Below, piece after piece: positions 51,899 through 59,533 of a stretch of DNA of 63,876 bases. Made by a program: the position numbers and the translations under genes. The notes under the pieces were generated by a model that saw nothing but the letters and a program-made list of their open reading frames with translations, had not been told where the DNA came from and made no database searches. Source of the stretch: Deltaproteobacteria bacterium (GTDB lineage: Bacteria; Desulfobacterota; Desulfobacteria; Desulfobacterales; SpSt-501); contig JACRCN010000037.1 in NCBI GenBank assembly GCA_016219005.1, forward strand, positions 1-63,876, given 5' to 3'. Numbering within the stretch: the stretch's first letter is position 1; the number at the start of each line of letters is the position of its first letter.

Positions 51899-52364
51899 GA
51901 AAAATAATTCCTCCTAACCGATTGAAATAACCTCACGATGCACTCCGGAACAAGCCGCCTGCCGGCACCACCTCTTTATCGGCAAAAGCCTTTAGCTACG
52001 AAATATTCAGTTGCTGTATCGCTTGCTTCGTTAGTGGATTATTCGGCGGGTGGTTGAAAAACTTTAGGCTTTTGAACCGCGGGAGGCTCTTCAAGGTGGC
52101 AATGGTTTAATCCTTGCAACAGTCGGCAATTGGACGGTCGCCAGCGGAATGAGGGCATCCGCGCAACGCCGGATCGCGGCCTGACGCGTCCTTTTTCAAC
52201 ACGCTGATAGAGCGTGTTGACACACTTCGCGCTGTCCCATATGTTGGGCCAAACGGTGATCGTCGTCATCGTCGGGTGCTTTTTCTGGAAGTCCTGGAAG
52301 CACGCCAAGACGGCCGGGCCCTGACCGCTCGCGGCATTCCCGAATCGAAAAAGTTTGGGGTTTC
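51899..52364. other. Intergenic region with hairpin and possible microprotein
   Basis: Upstream of the chemoreceptor a GCCGATAA box is seen (51976-51983). Further right a perfect nine-base-pair hairpin CAACACGCT/AGCGTGTTG lies at 52197-52219, without T-tract on the exit side. A 36-codon rightward frame at 52214-52324 encodes a hydrophobic stretch (TVIVVIVGCFFWKSWK) but has no ribosome-binding site. No other gene is supported. Confidence 0.4.
51976..51983 (-). promoter_or_regulatory. Sigma-28-like -10 box of the chemoreceptor gene
   Basis: Read leftward the eight bases are GCCGATAA, the exact flagellar sigma-28 (FliA) -10 consensus, 77 bases before the start codon. A good -35 element (TAAA at the usual distance) is missing, so this is tentative. 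Confidence 0.3.
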
Positions 52365-53192
52365 TTGGACGCAACGAAAGTGAAGCGGTTGGTCAAAGTC
52401 ATCGGAAGCGCGGTGCTGATCTACGCGGCCTATTGCCTGCTGCTGTTTTTCGTGCAGCGGCACGTCCTTTTCCCGCGTTATATGATTCCGACCCCAGAGC
52501 CGCCGGCCCTCAAGACGACGCGCATCGAGCCCTGGTGGCTGGAAACCTCCTTCGGCAAAGTTGAGGCATGGTATCTGCCTCCGGCGGAAGCCGATCAACC
52601 GGCAGCGGCGGTCATTTTCGGCCACGGCAACGGCGAGTTGATCGACTACTGGCCGAATGCGCTTGCGCGGTTTTCGGAAATGGGCATCGGCCTGCTTTTG
52701 GTGGAGTTCCCCGGCTACGGGCGCTCGGCCGGGTCTCCGTCGCAGGCGCGCATTGCCGAAACCTTCATCCTGGCCTATGACCGGTTGGCGGCCCGCGCGG
52801 AGGTGGACCCGTCCCGCATCCTGTTGTTCGGCCGCTCGCTCGGCGGCGGCGCGCTTTGCGATCTGGCGCTCAAGCGACCCTCGGCGGCCCTCATCCTTAT
52901 GTCCTGCTTCAAGAGCGTCAGCGCCTTTGCCGTCCGCTACCTGGCCCCTGCGTTTTTGATCCGCGATCCGTTCGACAACCTGGCGGCCGTTCGCCAATAT
53001 AAGGGCCCCGTGCTGGTCGTGCATGGGAAGTTCGACGAAGTGGTGCCCTTCGGCCACGGCCAGGCTTTGCACTCCGCCGCGCAAAACGGTAAAATGATTG
53101 TGTACGATGCCGGCCACAACGACTGCCCGCCGGACTGGGCGGTCTTCTGGCGCGACGTGAGGGATTTTCTGAGCGCGAATGGAATCCTGTAA
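52365..53192 (+). CDS. Alpha/beta hydrolase, membrane-anchored
   Basis: A 275-aa serine hydrolase with an N-terminal membrane helix (about residues 10-31) and an alpha/beta-hydrolase domain. Catalytic residues by motif: serine in FGRSLGGG (about 165), aspartate in HGKFDEVVPF (about 227) and histidine in YDAGHNDCP (about 250). It resembles the BEM46/YfhR-type family. The start TTG at 52365 is uncertain; a GTG at 52380 is in frame. Substrate unknown. The histidine phosphatase gene follows 90 bases later in the same direction. Confidence 0.82.
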   Translation: MDATKVKRLVKVIGSAVLIYAAYCLLLFFVQRHVLFPRYMIPTPEPPALKTTRIEPWWLETSFGKVEAWYLPPAEADQPAAAVIFGHGNGELIDYWPNALARFSEMGIGLLLVEFPGYGRSAGSPSQARIAETFILAYDRLAARAEVDPSRILLFGRSLGGGALCDLALKRPSAALILMSCFKSVSAFAVRYLAPAFLIRDPFDNLAAVRQYKGPVLVVHGKFDEVVPFGHGQALHSAAQNGKMIVYDAGHNDCPPDWAVFWRDVRDFLSANGIL

Positions 53193-53282
53193 AACGGATT
53201 TCATCAGTCGTCTGCTTTGAGCATACAACTTCTCGTGGAGGCGCGTTGAAGATCAAAGCCCTTCATCGACCGAGGCATTGCA

Positions 53283-53912
53283 ATGTCGCCTGAAACCACG
53301 GTGTGGCTCGTCCGGCACGGCTACGTTCACAACCCGAAAAAGATCATCTATGGCCGGCTGCCGCGCTTCCGTCTGAGCGAACGCGGCCTGGAAGAGGCCC
53401 GGGCCGCCGGGCGGATGATGTCCGAAATGACGCTGCATGCCGCATACAGCAGCCCGCTGCTGCGGGCCCGCCAGACGGCCCGGGAGATTCTGGCGTTTCA
53501 TCCGCAGCTCAGGCTCAGGCAGTCCCCGCTTTTAAATGAGGTGTTCACGGCGTTCGAGGGCAAACCCAGCCATGTGGGGGACAGCCGGCGTGATGATTAT
53601 TACACCGGCGTGGGGCCGCCCTATGAGCAGCCGGCGGACATCGTCGGCCGGGTCTTGGCGTTTTTCGAAAATGCGCGGCGGCGCCATGCCGGCGAAAACG
53701 TGCTGGCCGTCACCCACGGGGACATCATCGTCTTCACCATGCTATGGGCCCGGGGCCTGGCGTTCAGCCCGGAGAACAAGATCAATCCGCACGCCTTCGG
53801 GTTCGATGGATATCCCGCCACCGGCTCGCTGACAGCCTTCATCTTCCGCACGGACGCCGACGGCGAATTGCCTGAAGTCCGCTACATGCAACCTGCCTTG
53901 ACAGAGGGCTGA
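53283..53912 (+). CDS. Histidine phosphatase family protein
   Basis: A 209-aa phosphoglycerate-mutase-like phosphatase. The phosphohistidine motif is VRHGYVH (about residues 10-16; usually RHG-E/Q), with a downstream catalytic pair seen in SSPLLRARQTA and VTHGDII. Such enzymes act on sugar phosphates, alpha-ribazole phosphate, phosphoserine or protein phosphohistidine. The substrate here is unknown. It lies convergent with the PIG-L gene; a role in the neighbouring possible thiol pathway (dephosphorylating a glycosyl inositol phosphate, for example) is only speculation. Confidence 0.8.
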   Translation: MSPETTVWLVRHGYVHNPKKIIYGRLPRFRLSERGLEEARAAGRMMSEMTLHAAYSSPLLRARQTAREILAFHPQLRLRQSPLLNEVFTAFEGKPSHVGDSRRDDYYTGVGPPYEQPADIVGRVLAFFENARRRHAGENVLAVTHGDIIVFTMLWARGLAFSPENKINPHAFGFDGYPATGSLTAFIFRTDADGELPEVRYMQPALTEG

Positions 53913-54043
53913 AAAACCGCGCCTAAGGCCGGGAACCGGTGTTGTGCGGCTTGTGTAAATGCTCACATAGTGTCAGGCCGGGAGCATTTCAAATGGCGGA
54001 ACAACGCAGCCATCGGCTCTCGGATGGGGATCAGCAGCAGCCC

Positions 54044-54739
54044 TCAGGGTGGAGCCTCGACGTAGTGGAAGGCCTCGGCCAGGCCGAAGGATTCCCCCGC
54101 CGCCATCTCTCGGCAGCGCTGGCGCAGCCACTCTTCCGGGTCGCCGCGTTTGAACTCGCGCACCTGAGTCTTGTGGCAGCGCAGGGCGGCGATCTTGAGG
54201 TCGAAGGTCGCCGTGATGTCCGAGCGGCGGTTGATGTCCTCCGCGCCCCAGAAGTAAAGCTCCTGCACCTTGTGGGGTGCAAGGCCTTCCGCTATCAGGT
54301 CGGGGTAGGCCAGGTGGTCGCGCGCGAACGGGAAGACGGCGTCCAGGACGACCTGGCCGATGATGCGGTGATCGCGGTGCCAGATGTAGCGGCGGTAGGG
54401 GTCCGAGGTCATGACGATCTTCGGCCGGTACGTGCGGATCATGCGGACGATGAGCTTGCGGAACTCAGCCGTGTCCTCGATCCCCTGGTCGGGCCGCCGC
54501 AGGAACACCACCTCCTGCACCCCGAGGGTGCGGGCCGCGGCGCGCTGCTCTTCCTCCCGGATCGGGGCCAGCAACTCCGGGGTCAGCGACGGGTCGCTGG
54601 TGCCCTTTTCGCCGCTTGTGCAGACGACATACGTGACCCGTCGCCCTGCCTGCACCCACTGGGCCACTGTTCCGGCGGCACCGAACTCGCTGTCGTCCGG
54701 GTGGGCCGCAATCACCAGCACATCGGCCTGAACCGTCAT
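54044..54739 (-). CDS. PIG-L family deacetylase (MshB/BshB-like)
   Basis: A 231-aa zinc-dependent N-acetylglucosaminide deacetylase of the LmbE/PIG-L family. The metal motif is AAHPDDSEFGAAGT (about residues 11-24), with a further metal histidine in WHRDHRIIG (about 120). Family members remove the acetyl group from GlcNAc-inositol in mycothiol (MshB) or GlcNAc-malate in bacillithiol (BshB) synthesis. It overlaps the glycosyltransferase gene by four bases (ATGA) and has GGAGG upstream. It is the last gene of a tightly packed leftward operon that encodes an MshA-like transferase, a GNAT-like protein and a CysS-domain fusion. Confidence 0.9.
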   Translation of the reverse strand: MTVQADVLVIAAHPDDSEFGAAGTVAQWVQAGRRVTYVVCTSGEKGTSDPSLTPELLAPIREEEQRAAARTLGVQEVVFLRRPDQGIEDTAEFRKLIVRMIRTYRPKIVMTSDPYRRYIWHRDHRIIGQVVLDAVFPFARDHLAYPDLIAEGLAPHKVQELYFWGAEDINRRSDITATFDLKIAALRCHKTQVREFKRGDPEEWLRQRCREMAAGESFGLAEAFHYVEAPP

Positions 54740-56067
54740 TGTAAGCCTCCTGCCGCCATCAGCACGGCCTCATCTGCACGGCATCCTGCGATTTCGCAAC
54801 GCCCGGCCGCGCAGGGTGCCGCCGTGTCATCATGCGCATCTTCGATCGTCGGCCCCGCGGCCATGCGGCTGTCCCGGTATACCGCCAGAACCTCTTCGGC
54901 CACCCTGGACCAGTCATATCGCCATACCGACCGGCGCACCACCTCAGGGCGCTCCCCGTTTTGCGATAGGACCTCGGCGATCGAATCAGCCAGCGAGCGG
55001 GCACTGCCACTTTTCGCCAATCGCCCGTTGGCCTTCTGGTGAATGAGGTCATCGGTGGCGCCGACGCGTGTTGCCACCACCGGCGTTCCGCAGGCCAGGG
55101 CCTCCAGCGCCACCATCCCGAAGCTCTCATAGACCGACGGCAGTACGAGCAGGTCCGCGGCGCTGTAATACTGGGGCAGCACGATTTGATCGACACGCCC
55201 CGCGAAGGTCACCCGCTCCTCGATGCCGGTATCACGGCACAATTGCCGCATGCGCTGATGGGCCGGATCGTCCTCACCGTCTCCGCCGACGATCATCACC
55301 CGCAGATGCGGGTAATGCTTCATGCAGGCCACGGCGGTGAGCAGCCGGTCCAGACCCTTCTCCGGGGCGAACCGGCCGACATACAGGACCAGCCGGTCCT
55401 GCGGCGCGACGCCGATGCATCTGCGTGCGGCCGGTTTCGCAACCGGGCGGAACAGCCCGAGATTCACCCCGCAGGGCACGACCGCCAGCTTCTCGGCCGA
55501 GGCGCGGTAGTGGCAAAGCAGATTCTGCATTTCCCGGCTGGAGGTGACCAGGATCCGGTCGCAGGACTCTACCAGGCGGAATTCGGCGGCGATGCGGGTT
55601 TCGGATTCGCACGCGTTCGCGCACAGCAGGTTCTTCACCGCGCCAAGGGTGTGAAAGGTGGTGACGTGGGGGGCGCTCCACGCCTGCCGGGCCTGAATCC
55701 CCACCTGCCCGGATAGCCAGTAATGACTGTGGATGACGCCGTAGTCGATGCCCTCGCGCTGGCGGAATTCCTCCAATGCCCTGAAAAAGGCGAACAGATA
55801 CGGGTAGAGCTCTGTTTTCGGAGCATCGGTGCTTGCTCCCAGATCCAGGTGGATAACCCGCACGTTCTCGGACAGGGCGATCCGCTGCCCCGGCTGCGCG
55901 CCGTCGGCGGTGCGCGTGAAGATGTCCACCCGGTGTCCGCGCTCCCCGAGTTCGCGTGCCAGTTCCCGGATGTAGACGCTCATCCCGCCGGTGTCCTGGG
56001 TGCCGAGCCGGCCGACCGGGCTCGAGTGGACGCTGATCATCGCAATGCAGTGGGGCCAGGGACGCAC
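54736..56067 (-). CDS. Glycosyltransferase family 4, MshA-like
   Basis: A 443-aa retaining glycosyltransferase of the GT-B fold. The N terminus (SVHSSPVGRLGTQDTGGMSVYIRELAREL) and IHSHYWLSGQVG are close to MshA, which joins UDP-GlcNAc to inositol phosphate, and to sucrose-phosphate synthases. The C-terminal half has the donor site (YVGRFAPEKGLDRLL, YESFGMVALEALACGTPVVAT, with the nucleotide-binding E-x7-E). GTG at 56067 is a suggested start; a TTG at 56109 and an ATG at 56040 are alternatives. It overlaps the deacetylase by four bases. MshA-like assignment rests on eye comparison; a surface-glycan transferase is the alternative. Confidence 0.85.
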   Translation of the reverse strand: MRPWPHCIAMISVHSSPVGRLGTQDTGGMSVYIRELARELGERGHRVDIFTRTADGAQPGQRIALSENVRVIHLDLGASTDAPKTELYPYLFAFFRALEEFRQREGIDYGVIHSHYWLSGQVGIQARQAWSAPHVTTFHTLGAVKNLLCANACESETRIAAEFRLVESCDRILVTSSREMQNLLCHYRASAEKLAVVPCGVNLGLFRPVAKPAARRCIGVAPQDRLVLYVGRFAPEKGLDRLLTAVACMKHYPHLRVMIVGGDGEDDPAHQRMRQLCRDTGIEERVTFAGRVDQIVLPQYYSAADLLVLPSVYESFGMVALEALACGTPVVATRVGATDDLIHQKANGRLAKSGSARSLADSIAEVLSQNGERPEVVRRSVWRYDWSRVAEEVLAVYRDSRMAAGPTIEDAHDDTAAPCAAGRCEIAGCRADEAVLMAAGGLQ

Positions 56068-56087
56068 GGGTATCTTCTCTTTCGGGG

Positions 56088-57098
56088 TCAGGCCGTTTCG
56101 ATCCGGCAATGGTAAACCGGCACGTCCCTGCCGCCGAGCTGTCGTTTGTAGGTTTCGTTGCCCTTCAGAAAATCATACTTGGCCAAACCGCGGGAGATGG
56201 CATCCTGGATGCTCAAGACTTTACAGAGGATGCCCACGCTCAAAGAACCCTGACCGGAGTCAAAGGCGCTGTTGTATAGGTAGCGCGTCGCGCCGTGGTC
56301 GAAGCACATTACAGCGGCTGCGGCAGCCCCGTCAATATCCAGAAATCCCAGGCGTGTTGCCGGCACCCGCCGCGCCAGCGTCCGGAAGAACGATTCCATG
56401 CGTGCGGTCATGAATTCGGCCTTGTCGGCGCGGTTCATGCGGAAAAGCCTCAGAAAGTCTTCCATGCCGGCGTCGATGTCCCCGCGGCCGCCCACCATTC
56501 GAAACGTGAAGGCGGCGCTTTGCTGCAGCCGCCTGAGCTTGCGTCGGACTTCGTGGCGCTGCTTGCCGGATAGCCGATCCAGGTATTCCTCCCAGGTGGG
56601 CGGCAGATCGGCCTCGAACAGGACGTCTTCGGTTTCGCTCGCAACCGGCCACCCTCTCCCGCGGGCTTGCGGCACCAGCTCCGTCATGACGACCGAATCA
56701 GGCCGGACCGGCCCGAGTTCCATCCGGGTCACGGCCTCGCGGTTCACATAATCCAGGAGGGTTGCGCAGAATTCCTTTATCCGCCGGGGGTCCACCACGA
56801 CATCCAGATGATCGCAGACATCCGCACCCCCCATGAGCCGCAGCGAGCCGCCTTCCCGCTGGAGAGGGGCGATCCCGATCAGCCGGCGGTCCTCCCGCAC
56901 GGAAAGAATCAGGGATTCGGCCGGAGGGGCGAATACCTCCCACCAGGCGTGCAGCCAACCGGGCAGGATGAATGGGGAGGCCCATTCCAGCTCATTTCCG
57001 GGCACCTGAACCGGGTCGGGCAGGCTATCAAACGTCTCCACGCTGACCGTGAAATGACCCGATGCCCGGTCCGAGGTCGAAGAACTCTGCCGCATCAT
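56088..57098 (-). CDS. GNAT-fold acyltransferase (BioF2/CelD, Fem-like)
   Basis: A 336-aa protein of the Acetyltransf_6/COG5653 type, two GNAT-like halves in one chain. Recognised by SPFILPGWLHAWWEVFAP near the N terminus, a basic central GKQRHEVRRKLRRLQ (about residues 178-192) and the C-terminal acyl-donor region GLAKYDFLKGNETYKRQLG (about 305-323). The family is related to FemX-type enzymes that transfer amino acids from aminoacyl-tRNA, and to acetyltransferases. It overlaps the S51/CysS fusion by four bases (ATGA). In context it could acylate the amino sugar made by the PIG-L and GT4 products, a role like MshD or MshC. That is inference. Confidence 0.82.
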   Translation of the reverse strand: MMRQSSSTSDRASGHFTVSVETFDSLPDPVQVPGNELEWASPFILPGWLHAWWEVFAPPAESLILSVREDRRLIGIAPLQREGGSLRLMGGADVCDHLDVVVDPRRIKEFCATLLDYVNREAVTRMELGPVRPDSVVMTELVPQARGRGWPVASETEDVLFEADLPPTWEEYLDRLSGKQRHEVRRKLRRLQQSAAFTFRMVGGRGDIDAGMEDFLRLFRMNRADKAEFMTARMESFFRTLARRVPATRLGFLDIDGAAAAAVMCFDHGATRYLYNSAFDSGQGSLSVGILCKVLSIQDAISRGLAKYDFLKGNETYKRQLGGRDVPVYHCRIETA

Positions 57099-58351
57099 TC
57101 ACCCACCCGCCACCGGGCGCCGCGGCTCGTGTCCTCGACGACGACGTCGGCCCGCTGCAGGCAGTCTCGCAGCATGTCGGCTTCGGTCCAACGCTTTTCC
57201 GCCCGTAAGTGATCGCGCAGGCTGAGCAATTCCTCCACCAGCGGCCCGAGGCACTCGGCCGTAGTGCGCGGTGCTGCGGACATGGCGGTTCCCATCAGGA
57301 CGACCCACTCCCGCAGGATTTCCCGCGTCTGGGAGATGAACTCCTCGCTTTCGAGATCGCGGGAGGCCCTCCAGACGATGCGGTCGAGCTCCAGGATCGC
57401 GGACGACATGTGCGCGGGGTCGCGGCGGTCGAGGCCTTCCTGAAACCTGCGTTCGAGCGCGTGAACGCCTTCCCAGAACGATCCGGTGTCGCCGGAGCCG
57501 GCCGGCGGGTGCGGCTCGGAAACCGCTCCGGCCGGCCGGTGGGCGGCGGGTTCAAACGGCTGGCCCCGGAGAACGTCCAGGGGCGCGATCTCGTTTTTCG
57601 TTAGCACCCGTTCCGACCCGGCATGGCGCAGGACGACACTGCCGATCCCGCGGATGCGCACCTCGTTGCGCGTAAGATCGATGATGCAGGCCGTATGTTC
57701 TTCGAGGCCGAGGATGACCACATCGTCCGGAAGGAGACTCTCGAGAGCCCTGAAGCGCGGCTCCCCCATGAAGCAGAAGCGAGTGTCGTGGTTGCCGCCC
57801 TCGGCGTTGTTCCAGTGGGGGACCACGACCAGGTTGAGGCCGAAGCGGCCCAGGATGTCGATTCCGGGCTCCCAGCGCGGGTCTTCGCCCACTTTGTAGA
57901 TTTCGTACACCGGCAGCGTGAAACGCCCCACGGTCAGGGCCGCCGCACTTGCCGCCACCAGGCACCCGCCGGACTCGATGCGTTGGGCCAGAATGTCAGT
58001 GACGGGGGTGCCGGTCCACTGGCGCACGGCGTAGGTGGGGCTTCCGGGCCCGATCAGAACAAAGTCGGCCTGTTTGAGTGCGATAAAGGCTTTTTCGGAT
58101 TCGAACAGTGCGGCCCGGGTCTTGGACTTGTATGATGCCAACGCCATGGGATGGCCGACTTTGTCGCGGAAATACTCGCCGGCCTTGGCCGAAATCTGGT
58201 CGGCGTTCAGCTGGAACCCGGCCGGCGTGTCTAAAAATACGGCCCGGGCCTCGGGGCCGAGCCTTCCGATCATGTCCTTGTGAACTTCCACCATGGTGGC
58301 GGTGAGCTCACCCGAGCCCATGAGGACGATATGGCCCTTGCCTGGGAGCAT
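57095..58351 (-). CDS. Peptidase-S51-like domain fused to CysS C-terminal domain
   Basis: A 418-aa fusion. Residues about 1-255 are a class-I glutamine-amidotransferase-like fold of the peptidase S51/cyanophycinase type (GHIVLMGSGELT, GPGSPTYAVRQW, CLVAASAAAL with the candidate nucleophile serine, HWNNAEGGNHDTRF). Residues about 300-418 resemble the C-terminal tail of cysteinyl-tRNA synthetase (LRAEKRWTEADMLRDCL ... VVEDTSRGARWRV). No CysS catalytic domain is present. The start at 58351 has GAAGGG upstream. It overlaps the GNAT gene. A link to cysteine or Cys-tRNA in a thiol pathway is suggested by the tail. Confidence 0.8.
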   Translation of the reverse strand: MLPGKGHIVLMGSGELTATMVEVHKDMIGRLGPEARAVFLDTPAGFQLNADQISAKAGEYFRDKVGHPMALASYKSKTRAALFESEKAFIALKQADFVLIGPGSPTYAVRQWTGTPVTDILAQRIESGGCLVAASAAALTVGRFTLPVYEIYKVGEDPRWEPGIDILGRFGLNLVVVPHWNNAEGGNHDTRFCFMGEPRFRALESLLPDDVVILGLEEHTACIIDLTRNEVRIRGIGSVVLRHAGSERVLTKNEIAPLDVLRGQPFEPAAHRPAGAVSEPHPPAGSGDTGSFWEGVHALERRFQEGLDRRDPAHMSSAILELDRIVWRASRDLESEEFISQTREILREWVVLMGTAMSAAPRTTAECLGPLVEELLSLRDHLRAEKRWTEADMLRDCLQRADVVVEDTSRGARWRVGE

Positions 58352-58375
58352 AAACACCCTTCGTGAGTGCCTTCC

Positions 58376-58403
58376 AAGCTGGAAGCTGGAAGCTCGAAGT
58401 CGG
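58376..58403. repeat. Four tandem 7-bp units
   Basis: The unit AAGCTGG is repeated twice exactly and twice with changes (AAGCTCG, AAGTCGG) just upstream of the S51/CysS gene. Such short AAGCTGG-type tandems occur between genes in related genomes. It lies where the promoter of that gene could be. Confidence 0.4.
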
Positions 58404-58476
58404 AAGATGGCTACCTAAATTTTTTCTTTTGCTTCGAGCCGTCTATTCCGGATTCGTTCCGGAGTTGGCCCCAACT

Positions 58477-59187
58477 TTAGAGATGATCTTTGACCTCGAT
58501 CGGCAGCAGGACCCGTTGTCCATGATGAAATACGGCTTGGCCGTCGGGTTCATAAACGGTTACGGCCCCTTTGCCGTACACTGTCCATTGGCCTTCGGGC
58601 CTGTCATTCAGCAGGCCGGTTTCCTCGTCGATCCCGATCAGGAGCGCCCCCGGTAACAGACGGGTCAGTCGCGGCGCCCAGTTTTTGCCGAAAGTGTCAT
58701 GATGCGGCAGCACGCACACCTCCGGCAGAAGATCGAGGCCCGGCAACACGTTGCCGGAGGCTGAATCAAAATAGAATTCGCACAGCACCATGGCCCCGGC
58801 GCTGCTGCCGGCGATGACGGCACCGGCCCGCAGGGCGCTCACCATCGCCTGCCAGGCCAGGCTATCGGACAGGGTTTCCGCCAGGTAACGGGTGAAACCG
58901 CCCAGCACAAAAACAAGCCGTGCGCGTTCGATCTCCTTTGCCAGGTCGGGCCGGTCGGCAGAAGCGCGGTCGATGATGTCAACTGCCCGAACGTCGGCAG
59001 CCCCGAGGCTCTGAAACCAGCCGACTCCGTTCGCTGCGGCGCGCGCGTGGTTGTTGTCCGGAGCGGCCGCGGCCGGGATGATGCGGACCGGCTGCGCCCG
59101 CCCGCCGCAGACCGCTATGGCGCGCTCATCCGCGGCCGCCATCCCCGCGTTGAACTCACTGCCTCCCTCGAGCAGGACAAAACCCAT
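58477..59187 (-). CDS. Peptidase S51 / cyanophycinase-like protein
   Basis: A 236-aa serine peptidase-like protein. The nucleophile motif is canonical (AGSSAGAM, about residues 124-131), with LPHHDTFGKNW carrying a likely catalytic histidine and ALLIGIDEETGLL near the C terminus. Family members cleave cyanophycin or aspartyl dipeptides. It is 125 bases upstream of the S51/CysS fusion and is transcribed in the same direction, so it may be the first gene of the operon or share its regulation. It has a less degenerate active site than its neighbour. Confidence 0.85.
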   Translation of the reverse strand: MGFVLLEGGSEFNAGMAAADERAIAVCGGRAQPVRIIPAAAAPDNNHARAAANGVGWFQSLGAADVRAVDIIDRASADRPDLAKEIERARLVFVLGGFTRYLAETLSDSLAWQAMVSALRAGAVIAGSSAGAMVLCEFYFDSASGNVLPGLDLLPEVCVLPHHDTFGKNWAPRLTRLLPGALLIGIDEETGLLNDRPEGQWTVYGKGAVTVYEPDGQAVFHHGQRVLLPIEVKDHL

Positions 59188-59533
59188 GGTGTCCCCATAA
59201 CCTGCTAAATCGATTGGAGATCAAATTAACACCAAAGCTGGGGATGTCAACAGCGGGCTTCAAGTTGAAGGCGGGTTTCACGATTTGAAAAATCCCTCTG
59301 GCCACCTCTATCAAAGGGAGGATTTTATAAGCGACTTCTTCCGAAGTTGTTCCGGGCGAATCCGGCCTTGCAACGGCAAAGAAAAATCTTCTGTTTTCGA
59401 TGCAGTCCTGCCTTTTTCTTGACACCGCACGACCCCTAACATAGAATGCATTTCCTCAATGAAACCGGCTCTGTGACAGACGGGATTGATGCTCGACGAG
59501 TCAACAACCACCAACAATGTAGGGAGGTGCTCG
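59188..59533. other. Divergent region between S51 gene and TRAP cassette
   Basis: These 346 bases hold the promoter of the TRAP cassette at 59419-59447 and no gene. The left part (59190-59400) is of mixed composition, with a few imperfect inverted repeats and nothing recognisable. Confidence 0.4.
59419..59447 (+). promoter_or_regulatory. Sigma-70 promoter of the TAXI TRAP cassette
   Basis: A perfect -35 box TTGACA (59419-59424), a 17-base spacer and a good -10 box TAGAAT (59442-59447). Transcription would begin near 59454, about 80 bases before the start of the binding-protein gene. Confidence 0.8.

Noticed and set aside
52197-52219. Perfect nine-base-pair hairpin as an intrinsic terminator
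   Set aside because: The T-run precedes the stem instead of following it on the plus strand, and on the minus strand the stem is followed by A residues.
58376-58403. CRISPR-like array from the tandem AAGCTGG units
   Set aside because: Units are 7 bases with no spacers; this is a simple tandem repeat.
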